From Methanosarcina siciliae T4/M (lineage in GTDB: Archaea; Halobacteriota; Methanosarcinia; Methanosarcinales; Methanosarcinaceae): a stretch of 64,000 bases of DNA. This document shows, piece after piece, positions 24,756 through 33,480 of this stretch (position 1 is its first letter; every line of letters starts with the position of its first letter). A program made the translations under genes and the position numbers. Location of the stretch: NCBI RefSeq assembly GCF_000970085.1, contig NZ_CP009506.1:682001-746000 (forward strand). The letters run 5' to 3'. Below the pieces are notes generated by a model. It saw nothing but the letters and a program-made list of their open reading frames with translations. It was not told the origin of the DNA and made no database searches.

Positions 24756-26861
24756 TCAATTAATTAGCCTGATATGGTTCTGGTCCGGAGAAAGAATGTC
24801 CCCTCTCTGCTTCATTTTCTTTATATATTCTTCGGCATGTCCTCTGTCTATCCCGTTTTCGTTTTCCGCCTCTGCGTAAACTTCTTCAAGAGGGGCTTTT
24901 CCGCCAGGGTGTTTCTCACAGACCTTTTTTATTATGTCTTTGAGGAGTTTTATTTTATTTCTCTGGCTCATGCTTGTGCCCGAAGCAAGGATGTCTGCAT
25001 CGAGGGCTCCGGTTTCCGGATCGACACCTACGTTTTTAAGGCAGTTCATGGTAATTCTTATAGTCCGTTTTGCATCTTCCAGGGTGACCACGTTGCTCAG
25101 GCGGATTCTTGCACTGGCTTCCGAGAGGCGGACAAGAGCCTCAAGCTGCCTTGCAGTCACGGGTACGGGTGTATTCTTGCCTTCTCCGCTTTTCCTGAGG
25201 CCTGTATAGAAATCGATAAGGTGCTGCCTTGCATCTTCTTCCATCACAGGATACACATTTTTTCGTGCGTATGCGACGTACTTCCGCATAACTTCTGCCT
25301 GGATTACAGGCTCGATAACTTCCAGTTCCGCATCAACAAAATCTTCCGTGACCTTGGAACCCGGAAGCTTCAACCTCTGTTCGGAGAGTTCCCCCGCATA
25401 ATGCGACTGAAGGATATGGTTTGCAATCCTGCTGTCCAGGGCATGGTTCGGGGTGTCGAGCAAAACGAAGATAAGGTCGAAGCGGGAAAGCAGGGCCGGA
25501 GGCATGCTGATCTGCTCTGCAAGCCCTTCATACCTGTCAAAACGGCCATACTTGGGGTTTGCAGCTCCCAGGAGAGCACATCGAGACTTCAGGGTTGCAA
25601 TTATCCCGGCTTTGGCTACGCTTATGGTTTGCTGTTCCATTGCTTCGTGCAGGGCACTTTTGTCCTCTGTCTTCATCTTGTCCATTTCGTCAACTGCAGC
25701 AATTCCCATGTCAGCCATCACAAGGGCTCCGCCTTCTATAGTCCACCGGCCGTCATTCATGTCGTCCTTTACGGCAGCTGCGGTCAAACCGCTTGCAGAT
25801 GCGCTTCGCCCTGAAGCAAAGACCCCTCTTGGGGAAAGCTTAACCACATAACGCAGCAGCTGACTTTTTGCAATACCGGGGTCACCTACAAGCATCATAT
25901 GGATGTCGCCTCTGATCCTCGCTCCGTCAGGAAGGTTCTTCACAACTCCTGAAAAGAGCTGGAGGGCAAGGGCTTCTTTGATATCTTCATATCCGTAGAT
26001 CGAGGGGGCAATGGACCCTATAATTTTTTCATAGATTGCCGGGTCGCGGGAAAGTTCAAGGATCTGTTCCTCGTCTTCGGGAGTTATTTCAAGTTCGTCA
26101 AAATCTTTGTCCAGGCGTTCGATGGAATTTGCTTCCAGCACCAGGTCGTAAAAAGTGGATTTTCCGTCTTTGAGGGCTCGCTGCCTTGACTTCAGGATTC
26201 CGTTAATTATAACGCGGTCTCCGGGAGTGATATTTCCTGTGAGGTCGTCTTCGGTATCCACTTCCAGGCTCTGCGGCTGCGACCCCCCTTTCAGGTTTTC
26301 CGGGGACTCCTGGATCTGGAGTTTTTGAGCGTCGATAAAGGTGGAATCTTCAATTGAAACCTTAAAAGGCCCTTTTTTTCCGCAGGTTTCCTCTTCACAG
26401 CCTGCAAAGGGCTCTTCGAATTTGAAACTGTTCTGCTCGACAATGGTAAGGTGCCCGCACCTTAAGCACTGGAAGGCGGCTTTAGTAATCCTTGGCCTGA
26501 CCTCCGTGGCTTTCCTGATCATGCCTTCGATTGCAACAAAGCGGGAGAGGTGTTTGCTTCTCAGTTCCCTGATAGGGATCCTGTTAGGGATTTTTATGAC
26601 TCTCACATGTGCCTGCTCAAGGCTCTTTTCTACAGGCAGGTCAATTTCTTTCAGGGCGGCTTCTGCTGCAAATATAAGCTCCCCGGGGTGCTCAAGCAAC
26701 TCCTTAGAAAGCTCCCTGTCAAACTTTTCCATATCGGTGAAATCCACCTCAAGGCTTCGCTGGTCAGGATATTCGTTTGCAAGCTGGAGGATTTCATTCC
26801 AGTAATAGTCTTTAAAGAACTTTTTTAGCTTCTCGCCCCACTTGCTTTCTGTTTCGGTCAT
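24756..26861 (-). CDS. mcm: Replicative DNA helicase MCM
   Basis: Hexameric 3'-5' helicase that unwinds DNA ahead of the replication fork. 701 residues: N-terminal domain with a zinc motif CLRCGH...CEEETCGKKG at about 133-162; an OB-fold region; AAA+ core with Walker A GDPGIAKS near 325, Walker B DEMDKM near 390, and the arginine-finger region ALLSRFDLIFVLLD near 450; a C-terminal winged helix. The length is normal. It is the only MCM gene in the window. Confidence 0.96.
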   Translation of the reverse strand: MTETESKWGEKLKKFFKDYYWNEILQLANEYPDQRSLEVDFTDMEKFDRELSKELLEHPGELIFAAEAALKEIDLPVEKSLEQAHVRVIKIPNRIPIRELRSKHLSRFVAIEGMIRKATEVRPRITKAAFQCLRCGHLTIVEQNSFKFEEPFAGCEEETCGKKGPFKVSIEDSTFIDAQKLQIQESPENLKGGSQPQSLEVDTEDDLTGNITPGDRVIINGILKSRQRALKDGKSTFYDLVLEANSIERLDKDFDELEITPEDEEQILELSRDPAIYEKIIGSIAPSIYGYEDIKEALALQLFSGVVKNLPDGARIRGDIHMMLVGDPGIAKSQLLRYVVKLSPRGVFASGRSASASGLTAAAVKDDMNDGRWTIEGGALVMADMGIAAVDEMDKMKTEDKSALHEAMEQQTISVAKAGIIATLKSRCALLGAANPKYGRFDRYEGLAEQISMPPALLSRFDLIFVLLDTPNHALDSRIANHILQSHYAGELSEQRLKLPGSKVTEDFVDAELEVIEPVIQAEVMRKYVAYARKNVYPVMEEDARQHLIDFYTGLRKSGEGKNTPVPVTARQLEALVRLSEASARIRLSNVVTLEDAKRTIRITMNCLKNVGVDPETGALDADILASGTSMSQRNKIKLLKDIIKKVCEKHPGGKAPLEEVYAEAENENGIDRGHAEEYIKKMKQRGDILSPDQNHIRLIN

Positions 26862-26977
26862 GGCATTCTCAAAAATATTTGGGTTTATGTAAAATTTTCA
26901 TTTGTGATCCGGTTAAAAGTGACCCCAAAAAGAGTTAAAAAACGTACAATAAATTCTGATGTAAAACAGGTTTATTA

Positions 26978-27745
26978 TCATATGAACTTTTCTGTACTTT
27001 CCGAATCTTCGATTTTTTGCAGGTTTTCGGCTTCTACTGAAAATCCCATTTTTCTCTCTGTTTTCCGGATTATCCCCCTCAGGGTCTGGACCTCTCTCGG
27101 GGTCAACCCGGCCCTTCCGAATATCCTCCTCAGCATCAGGGAAGTCTTGTCTTTTTTGTGAACCGGGTAGTCTATTTCCTCAAGTAATTCGTCCAGGTGC
27201 CCGTACAGGAGCTGCAGGTCAAAGCCTTCTGCAAGCGGGTTGTTTCCTCCATCAAGTTCCGAAAGCTCGTACAGCACAATTGAAACCGCATGAGATAGGT
27301 TCATAATCGGGTAGATCTCGGAGGTCGGGACCGTAATGAGCATGTCAAAACTTTTAAGTTCGTCATTGCTAAAGCCGTTGTCTTCACGCCCGAAGAGGAC
27401 TGCAATAGTGCCGCTGTATTCTTTGATTTTTTCTTTGAATTCCCTTGCCGGATAAAGGGGGAGACGGATATGTTCTCCTGCCTTCAGGCTTGAGACTCCT
27501 GTTGTCCCGACGAGCAGGTCCGCCCCTTGCACGGCTTCTTCAAGGGTTGAGGTAATTCTTGCCCCTTCGAGCACGTCCCTTGCGTGGGAAGCCATTGCTC
27601 TTGCCTGTCCCTCAAGTTCACAGGGATTTACCAGAACCAGGTCCGAATATCCGAAGTTTTTCATTGCTCTTGCAACCGATCCCACATTTCCCTGATACAT
27701 GGGTTCTACAAGCACTACGCGAATCTCAAGTGACAAATTTCTCAA
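26978..27745 (-). CDS. SpoU-family RNA 2'-O-methyltransferase, TrmJ-like
   Basis: 255 residues with the SPOUT trefoil-knot motifs: VEPMYQGNVGSVARAMKNFG near the N terminus, VLFGREDNGFSNDEL in the middle, and PIMNLSHAVSIVLYEL near 150. The family includes archaeal TrmJ, which methylates the ribose of C32 in tRNA; archaeal and bacterial TrmJ differ in specificity, so the exact target is inferred. The start is a TTG, at 27745 or three codons later at 27736; neither has a perfect ribosome site. It lies downstream of a ferredoxin gene with a 28-base gap. Confidence 0.85.
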   Translation of the reverse strand: MRNLSLEIRVVLVEPMYQGNVGSVARAMKNFGYSDLVLVNPCELEGQARAMASHARDVLEGARITSTLEEAVQGADLLVGTTGVSSLKAGEHIRLPLYPAREFKEKIKEYSGTIAVLFGREDNGFSNDELKSFDMLITVPTSEIYPIMNLSHAVSIVLYELSELDGGNNPLAEGFDLQLLYGHLDELLEEIDYPVHKKDKTSLMLRRIFGRAGLTPREVQTLRGIIRKTERKMGFSVEAENLQKIEDSESTEKFI

Positions 27746-27773
27746 TCCCTAATGCATTTTTTATTACTTAAAA

Positions 27774-27971
27774 TCAGTTTTCAAGGGTGATTGCATCTTC
27801 CATACAGACAGTAACACACATTCTGCAGCCCAGACAGTAGGAGGGGTCTTTCAAGACACAGACTTTTCTCCCGTCTTTTTTCTCTATAGAGTAAATCCTA
27901 GGCCCTTTAGGACAAGCAGCTTTGCATTTTCCACAGCCTGTACATTTCTCTTCATCAATATAGATTTTCAT
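27774..27971 (-). CDS. Ferredoxin, two [4Fe-4S] clusters
   Basis: 65-residue protein with CTGCGKCKAACPKGPRIY and CLGCRMCVTVCMEDAI. The second motif lacks the usual proline after the last cysteine, and the insert between the motifs is longer than in the classic 8Fe ferredoxin. It begins MKIYIDEEKC. It may be co-transcribed with the TrmJ-like gene. Confidence 0.9.
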   Translation of the reverse strand: MKIYIDEEKCTGCGKCKAACPKGPRIYSIEKKDGRKVCVLKDPSYCLGCRMCVTVCMEDAITLEN

Positions 27972-28266
27972 ACTGGCTATTTTCCATTTATTATATAGTT
28001 TATCATACTGGATTTTTCATTTATTATTATCTTTTTATTTTTATTCTTTGCCAGTTGGAATCTTTTTAAACTTTAAGTATTGCACAGAACCCCTGTTTAT
28101 ATCTCCTGCTCATTTTTCTTGCTTATATCTCCTTTTCTTGAATTTTCAGGGATAAAATACTCCCGGTGAGTTATATCTGCCAGAACAGGGAAGAAAGCTT
28201 AGATTCAAAAGCCTTTCATGCGTTTAATTTATAAATAAGGCTATTTTAAGGATAAATGGTGATTAA

Positions 28267-28650
28267 ATGGATCTTGACATGATTCTGAAAGATACCTTTA
28301 GAGGAGAGACTACCGAGGTTGGATGGTACCTGGCAATGTCCAAAGTTGCTGAACAGGAGGGGCTTGCAGATGTTGCAGTTTATCTCCGTCAGATTGCAAT
28401 GGACGAAGCCTGGCATGCCACCGAAGTTGCTGAAATTCTGGGGCTTGTGAAAGGCACAACAATTGAAAACCTTGAGATGATGCTTGAAGGGGAAAGCAAA
28501 GCCGAGGTCGAAAAAGCCGAAGCTGCAGTACTTGCCCGGAAAGAAGGCAATACCAGAGCTGCTCTTTTCTTCGAGAGGGCGTCCCTTGATGAAGCCAGGC
28601 ACAAAGCAGGGCTCAAGGGCTTTCTGGAAAGGATAAAAAAGCAGCAGTAA
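28267..28650 (+). CDS. Rubrerythrin-like ferritin-fold protein
   Basis: 127-residue four-helix protein with two EXXH pairs, DEAWHATE near 43 and DEARHK near 109, and matching glutamates (GETTEVGWY; LFFERASLDE), the di-iron site of rubrerythrins. It lacks the rubredoxin domain, so it needs an external electron donor. A peroxide-scavenging role in oxygen defence is expected. GGTGA lies five bases before the ATG. It is monocistronic. Confidence 0.85.
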   Translation: MDLDMILKDTFRGETTEVGWYLAMSKVAEQEGLADVAVYLRQIAMDEAWHATEVAEILGLVKGTTIENLEMMLEGESKAEVEKAEAAVLARKEGNTRAALFFERASLDEARHKAGLKGFLERIKKQQ

Positions 28651-29030
28651 AAACTATTAACGGATCTACTGATCCGTACAACCATATTCATTATCCTAAA
28701 CCTGTCCTTTCCCGCTAGACGCAGGAAAGCGTTTTTTCCCAAAAGACAAAAAAGAGAGCGTAGAAAAGAGCTAAAAGCCATCAAGTAAAAACGACTGGTG
28801 GCGCCTGTAAGAAACTGACATCTAAAAGTGACCTACGGAACCGACAAATCTTTTTTTGTTTTATCTTCTTTTTTGCAGGCTGCCAGACAAGCTGGCGGAG
28901 GTGTTTGTATTTCTCTGTGATTTTTAATGAGGTTTCCAAGGTCGATTCAACTGATTAATCCGGAGCCAGCTGCGCATTTGCTCCGAAAATTGAATTCACT
29001 CCATTAAACAGGTCTTTGCGGCACATAGAA
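28651..29030. other. Intergenic region after the rubrerythrin-like gene
   Basis: ACGGATC-TACT-GATCCGT (28660-28677) is a perfect hairpin right after the stop, without a T tract; CGCT..AGCG followed by TTTTTT near 28718-28738 may terminate. Further on GCTGCCAG/CTGGCgG (about 28880-28897) is another possible hairpin. No gene seen. Confidence 0.4.
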
Positions 29031-29130
29031 TTTATATTGTTTCGAGCAATATATTATCTGGTCTGGTCCTCTCTTTTACGGGTCCAGAAGTTCGATCTCT
29101 CTAATCCGGAAGGGTGCCGGATTATCGAGG
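29031..29130 (+). promoter_or_regulatory. TATA box and folded leader before the siroheme reductase-like gene
   Basis: TTTATATTG (29031-29039) or AATATATTAT (29048-29057) could be the TATA box. Downstream TCTGG/CCAGA (29062-29066, 29084-29088, with two further pairs inside) and AATCCGG/CCGGATT (29103-29109, 29117-29123) are two hairpins; the second is framed by TCGAT/ATCGA. The leader would be about 270 nt and non-coding. Confidence 0.45.
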
Positions 29131-29250
29131 TTCTATGGTTATGAAGGGGGTCTAATTTCCTGGAGTTAAAACAGGTTTCCATATCCGTTTCTGTATGGAG
29201 CAAAGCTATTGTTCGGGAACTTTACTGTTCATTAAGCTTAGTTTTTGCTC

Positions 29251-29266
29251 TGATGTCCGGACATCA
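29251..29266. promoter_or_regulatory. Perfect 16-bp palindrome TGATGTCCGGACATCA
   Basis: A perfect palindrome 67 bases before the ATG of the siroheme reductase-like gene. It is either a dimeric regulator site or, within a longer leader, a hairpin without a loop. The palindrome has no T tract, which argues against a terminator. Confidence 0.55.
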
Positions 29267-29333
29267 GGCTCCGGATAAGTGAGAATTAGATCCTGAAACA
29301 AACTTGAAACTATCATCTGGAGAGTGTAAAAAT

Positions 29334-30008
29334 ATGACAAAAGAATATGTTAAAGGCGACCTTCCTGAGAAGGCTGCAATCCTGCAAAGAGATGGAGAAA
29401 CCTATGCAATTGCTCCCCACATCCCCGGTGGGATCATATATCCGGAGACCCTGAGAAAGATTGCAGACATTTCAGAAAAATATGGGGCTGCAGCTCTGAA
29501 AGTTACATCGGCCCAGAGGATTGCGATTGTAGGCCTCAAGGAAGAAGACCTGGATGCAGCCTGGGGTGAACTGGGCATGAGTCCGGGAGCTGCCATCGGC
29601 CTCTGTGTCCGGAGTATAAAAATCTGCCCAGGGACTACGTTTTGTAAGAGGGGAAAACAGGATTCAGTCGGACTTGGCCTGAAGCTCGACAAAAAATACC
29701 ATGGAATGCAGCTTCCCTCCAAATTCAAAATGGCTGTTTCGGGTTGTCCGAATTCCTGTTCCGAAACGAGCATAAAGGACTTAGGTATCATGGGGACGGC
29801 AAAAGGCTATAATCTGACTGTTGGAGGAAGTGCAGGGCCGAGTCCGAGACTTGGGGATTTAGTGGCGAAGGGCCTTTCCGAGGAGCAGGTGCTGGACCTT
29901 GTTGAAAAGATAATTAATTTTTACAAAGGCTACGGGAAGCCTAAAAGGCTCGGAAAAGTTATAGACGAAATCGGGCTTGAGAAATTCAAAGAAGAGGTCG
30001 GGCTGTAA
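29334..30008 (+). CDS. Small sulfite/nitrite reductase-like siroheme-[4Fe-4S] protein
   Basis: 224-residue single-unit member of the nitrite/sulfite reductase family. It has the ferredoxin-like half-domain in the first 80 residues and the cluster motif CPGTTFCKRG (CX5C) with SGCPNSCSE (CX3C) near 110-150, which bind a [4Fe-4S] bridged to siroheme. Such small dSir-like proteins are common in methanogens, with unproven function (possibly sulfite or another siroheme-dependent reaction). The ATG at 29334 has GGAGAG upstream. The stop codon is inside the first unit of a tandem array. Confidence 0.85.
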   Translation: MTKEYVKGDLPEKAAILQRDGETYAIAPHIPGGIIYPETLRKIADISEKYGAAALKVTSAQRIAIVGLKEEDLDAAWGELGMSPGAAIGLCVRSIKICPGTTFCKRGKQDSVGLGLKLDKKYHGMQLPSKFKMAVSGCPNSCSETSIKDLGIMGTAKGYNLTVGGSAGPSPRLGDLVAKGLSEEQVLDLVEKIINFYKGYGKPKRLGKVIDEIGLEKFKEEVGL

Positions 30009-30080
30009 ACAGATCAGGCTGTAAACAGGTCGGGCTGTAAACAGATCAGGCTGTAAACAGGTCGGGCTGTAAACAGATCT
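30001..30080. repeat. Five 16-bp tandem repeats with alternating sequence
   Basis: Units at 30001, 30017, 30033, 30049 and 30065 alternate between GGCTGTAAACAGATCA and GGCTGTAAACAGGTCG, a 32-bp higher-order period. The array begins inside the last two codons of the siroheme reductase-like gene, so the coding end itself seems to have been the source of the unit. Confidence 0.92.
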
Positions 30081-30460
30081 ACATCTAAGTTGATAAGAGT
30101 TAAGCAAAATAATACTGGATATTTTTCAGAGCAAAAGGGACTTCCAGGTATTTATGGAAATCTCATCTGGATTTCCCTTTTCCCAGATTTTTTCAACCGC
30201 TATTTATTGCATTTTCTCGATCCTAATTACTCTGTTTTTTCGAGTCCTTTTTTCTTTTTCAGCAATTTTCTTTCTTCTTGAAGTCCTTTTTTCCATTTTC
30301 AGCAGGAATAATTTCAGAACGGAACTTTATAATTCCCTTATTATAATTTTCCTTCTTTCTCCCGGATTTTCTTTTTCTCACCCTGCCAGACTTCTTAAAT
30401 TTTTCCCCTGTTTTCGCGTCTCTTGCGAGCTTTTCGATGGATTGCATGTTAAAGATAATG
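30081..30460. other. Pyrimidine-rich spacer before hdrED
   Basis: T-rich plus strand. Possible small frames exist on both strands (a hydrophobic one on plus, a Lys/Arg-rich one on minus), neither with a ribosome site. I see no supported gene. Confidence 0.4.
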
Positions 30461-30637
30461 TTTAAATATAATAGATACAAAGACTAACAGACTATTCAAA
30501 CCTTATACAGACAGTTGCTACGGTTCCTGCTCTGTCTTTACTGTTATTGATATTCTGTAGTATTAACGATACTTCTTTAGCAGTATCAGTTCTCAGTTTT
30601 TACCCATATATAGGAGGAATAAACTATTAGCAGTGAG
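30461..30637 (+). promoter_or_regulatory. hdrED promoter and leader
   Basis: TTTAAATATAATAG at 30461-30474 is a strong TATA-type element, giving a leader of about 145 nt. AGGAGGA at 30612-30618 is an excellent ribosome site but lies 20 bases before the first ATG; an in-frame ATT stands eight bases after it (30626). Confidence 0.55.
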
Positions 30638-31420
30638 ATGGCATATTTCTCTGGGCTCACGGATGCACTCCGACTGACGTTTGTCCAGATAATGATACTT
30701 AGCACAATAGCCATTGTGGTTTTCTTATACGGTATGATCCTTAACTTCCAGAAATGGGGAGCAGGGGTGACAGGCTATGCCCTTGAGCCTCAGGCAGGAA
30801 GTAAGGGAAGCGCGATCAGATTTTTAAAGACCTGGTGGGAACAGGTAGTAGAGGAATCTCACCACGGACACGGAAAGCCTATCCTGGAGATTCTAATCCT
30901 CGACATTTTGTTCCAGAGAAGAATCCTTAAGAGGAGCCCTCTTCGCTGGTTCATGCACTTCACGATTTTTGCAGGCTGGATGTCTCTGTTTGCCCTTTCC
31001 GGGCTCATGTTCGCAGTCGAAATGATCGAAAAATTCGGAATCGAACTCCCGTTTACCCCCGCCGAATTCAGGGATTTCCTCGCCATCCCGAACTATATCT
31101 TTGGATACATCCTGCTTATCGGAGTCCTCATTGCATTAGTCAGGAGAATTGTTGTCTCGGATGTAAGGGAAGCTTCCATCATGTATGACTGGATCCTTAT
31201 CGGAGGAGTCTTTTTAGTCACTATTTCCGGGTTTGTCGCCGATGGTATCAGGACCGGAATTATCTGGGGCTTTGGACTTGATCCTGCCACAGCACCACCG
31301 GCAGCTCTCTTCCACTCCGTTATTTCCCTGTTCTTCTGTATCGCATACATCCCGTATAGCAAGTACATACACGTAATCGCCACCCCGCTTGCAATCCTTG
31401 CAAACAAGGGAGGAGAATAA
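30638..31420 (+). CDS. hdrE: Heterodisulfide reductase cytochrome b subunit HdrE
   Basis: Membrane haem b subunit that accepts electrons from reduced methanophenazine and passes them to HdrD for reduction of CoM-S-S-CoB, the terminal step of the respiratory chain. 260 residues with five membrane helices; conserved HHGHGKPILE and RWFMHFTIFAGW histidines are likely haem ligands. The ATG at 30638 is the only canonical start, but the ribosome site is 20 bases away; starting at ATT 30626 would add four residues. hdrD follows directly. Confidence 0.95.
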   Translation: MAYFSGLTDALRLTFVQIMILSTIAIVVFLYGMILNFQKWGAGVTGYALEPQAGSKGSAIRFLKTWWEQVVEESHHGHGKPILEILILDILFQRRILKRSPLRWFMHFTIFAGWMSLFALSGLMFAVEMIEKFGIELPFTPAEFRDFLAIPNYIFGYILLIGVLIALVRRIVVSDVREASIMYDWILIGGVFLVTISGFVADGIRTGIIWGFGLDPATAPPAALFHSVISLFFCIAYIPYSKYIHVIATPLAILANKGGE

Positions 31421-31421
31421 A

Positions 31422-32678
31422 ATGGCAAAAAAAGCTCCATCTATTGACACCAAAAACCTTACAGGAGTCCAGCTCATGGAGCTCGACTCCTGTACCCGCT
31501 GTGGTGAATGTGTAAAATGGTGTCCAACGTATGCAGCTTCCGGCCAGAAGCCCGGGTTAGCACCCAGGGACAAAATCCTGCGCTGGAGGCAGTACATGAA
31601 CAAATCCTACGGGCTTAAAGCAAAAATCTTTGGCCCGACGGAAATCCCCCAGTCCGAACTTGAAGAATTCAAAGACGATGTGCACGGCTGTACAACCTGC
31701 GGCATTTGTGGAACTGTCTGTGAGTCCGGGATCAATACTGTGGAACTCTGGGAAGCCCTCCGTGCAAACCTTGTAAAGCAGGGAATCGGACCTTACGGGA
31801 AACAGAGCATGTTCCCCAAACTGGTCAACCAGTACAACAACCCCTACCTGGCAGCTCCTGAAGACCGTCTGAAATGGATTCCTGACGACGTCAAGATCGC
31901 AGAGAAAGCAAATATTCTCTATTTCGGTGGCTGTACTGCTGAACTCAGGCAGACCAAGCTGGCTGTTGCAACAGCCCGCGTCCTTAACAAACTGGGCATA
32001 GAATTCACTATGCTCGGGGAAGAAGAATGGTGCTGCGGTTCAGCTATGATCAGGACCGGACAGGCACATATAGAAGACATTGCCCGCAGGGTTGCAGCGC
32101 ACAATGTGGAAGCCATTAAAGCTAAAGGTGCAACAAAAGTCCTTTATGCCTGTGCCGGTTGCTTCCGTGCATCAAAAGTAGATTGGCCAAGGCAGATCGG
32201 GGAAGAACTTCCTTTCGAAGTGGTTCATATCACCGAGTTCCTGGCAGACCTTATTAAGAAAGACAAAATTAAGTGGGAAAAGTCCATTGACAAGACTGTG
32301 ACCTACCACGACCCCTGCCACCTTGGTCGCCACGTAGGCGTATACGATGCCCCCAGGTATGTGCTTGAACATATCCCTGGTGTCAAATTCGTTGAAATGG
32401 GTAGAGTTAAAGAATTCCAGCGCTGCTGTGGAGCCGGTGGCGGTGTGAAAGCAGGTATTCCGGACCTTGCGCTCGGAGTTGCAGAGTCCCGTGTAGAAGA
32501 TGCTCTTGCAACCAATGCAGACATTCTCTCAAGTGCCTGCCCGTTCTGTAAGAGAAATCTCCAGGATGGAACAGCTTCCCTTAAGGATAAGAACACTCCC
32601 GGAGCAGAGAAGCTTGAAGTCGAGGACATTATCGTCCTTGTAGCAGAAGCTCTTGGACTTGAGGTTATAGGAGAATAA
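31422..32678 (+). CDS. hdrD: Heterodisulfide reductase catalytic subunit HdrD
   Basis: Reduces the CoM-CoB heterodisulfide. 418 residues: two ferredoxin motifs near the N terminus (CTRCGECVKWCP, CTTCGICGTVC) and two CCG domains, the first with EEWCCGSAMIRTG and CAGCFRASK, the second with YHDPCHLGRH, QRCCGAGGGVKAG and CPFCKRNL. The CCG domains hold the active-site [4Fe-4S] cluster. The ATG at 31422 has GGGAGGAGA just upstream, inside the end of hdrE; an upstream in-frame start would overlap hdrE needlessly. Confidence 0.97.
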   Translation: MAKKAPSIDTKNLTGVQLMELDSCTRCGECVKWCPTYAASGQKPGLAPRDKILRWRQYMNKSYGLKAKIFGPTEIPQSELEEFKDDVHGCTTCGICGTVCESGINTVELWEALRANLVKQGIGPYGKQSMFPKLVNQYNNPYLAAPEDRLKWIPDDVKIAEKANILYFGGCTAELRQTKLAVATARVLNKLGIEFTMLGEEEWCCGSAMIRTGQAHIEDIARRVAAHNVEAIKAKGATKVLYACAGCFRASKVDWPRQIGEELPFEVVHITEFLADLIKKDKIKWEKSIDKTVTYHDPCHLGRHVGVYDAPRYVLEHIPGVKFVEMGRVKEFQRCCGAGGGVKAGIPDLALGVAESRVEDALATNADILSSACPFCKRNLQDGTASLKDKNTPGAEKLEVEDIIVLVAEALGLEVIGE

Positions 32679-32744
32679 ACCCGCTGGGTTAATTTTTCCT
32701 TTTTTCTTTTTTGGGCCCCGCGTAGAGTAATCCGAAAAAGAATG

Positions 32745-32768
32745 AAAGCTGGTTTTCCAGCTTTTTTC
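32745..32768 (+). terminator. hdrED terminator
   Basis: AAAGCTGG-TTTT-CCAGCTTT is a perfect eight-base stem followed by a T tract. A smaller AACCC/GGGTT hairpin with T runs lies directly after the hdrD stop (about 32676-32710) and may act first. Confidence 0.75.
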
Positions 32769-32844
32769 ACTTCTCTTTTTTCCTATACCGTATTTTACTG
32801 TCTTATAGCAAGGTTTAAATACCGATACTTTCTTCCCCTTTCAT

Positions 32845-33480
32845 ATGCAGATTCCCTACGAATTTCTTGGAAAAATCTTCATCTTTATGCTGCTTCTGGC
32901 TCTTTTGGGCACCGGGCTTGCCCTTCTGATAGGGGCTTATTCGTTTAAAAAGCACAGAATCATTTTTCCGGACTTCGTATTATTCACATTGTATCTTTTC
33001 TATTCTCCTGCAAAATGGATCTGCAGAGTTTTCCGGATAAGGGACACCCTTGTTGATGATATACTGATTGATGTCCGGAATGCTGTTATGTATGATGATT
33101 TCATTAATGTAAAGGAGGGAAGAATTTTGCTTCTCCCGCAATGTCTGCGCCATCCCAGTTGTAAGGCTAGGTGTGATCCTGTTTATGGTTATGAGTGCAA
33201 GCGATGCGGGCTTTGCGATATTGCAAAACTCTGCGACGCTGCTGACAGGTGCAATTTTAAAGTTTTCGTCGTTCCGGGGGGGAGTTTTGTTAAAAAGATT
33301 TTCAAAGAATACAGGCCAGGGGCCTGTCTGGGGGTTGCCTGTTATAACGAACTTTCTGAGAACATGCAGGCTGTTTCATTTGTCCCTGTCCAGGGGGTTC
33401 TTCTCCTCAAGGATGGCTGCTTCAATACGGAAGCAAATGTAGAGGGAATAATCCATAAAATGGAGATGTGCAATGTATAA
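32845..33480 (+). CDS. DUF116 membrane protein, first of a pair
   Basis: 211 residues with two hydrophobic segments in the first 75 residues and a cysteine-rich domain after them: LLPQCLRHPSCKARC, YECKRCGLCDIAKLC, and a later GVACYNEL and KDGCFNT. This is the DUF116 pattern, probably a metal or Fe-S site on the cytoplasmic side; function is unknown. It is followed with an eight-base overlap by a paralogue, so the two are co-translated. Confidence 0.85.
   Translation: MQIPYEFLGKIFIFMLLLALLGTGLALLIGAYSFKKHRIIFPDFVLFTLYLFYSPAKWICRVFRIRDTLVDDILIDVRNAVMYDDFINVKEGRILLLPQCLRHPSCKARCDPVYGYECKRCGLCDIAKLCDAADRCNFKVFVVPGGSFVKKIFKEYRPGACLGVACYNELSENMQAVSFVPVQGVLLLKDGCFNTEANVEGIIHKMEMCNV

Noticed and set aside
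24774..25814. 346-residue plus-strand frame opposite mcm
   Set aside because: Antisense shadow of a well-supported MCM gene; protein looks random and Cys/Phe-rich.
30154..30465. 103-residue hydrophobic frame on the plus strand
   Set aside because: Low-complexity Phe/Ser/Leu sequence from a pyrimidine-rich spacer; no start signals.
30259..30480. Lys/Arg-rich small frame on the minus strand before hdrE
   Set aside because: It overlaps the hdrED TATA box, has no ribosome site, and its composition follows from the T-rich plus strand. A tiny basic protein cannot be fully excluded.
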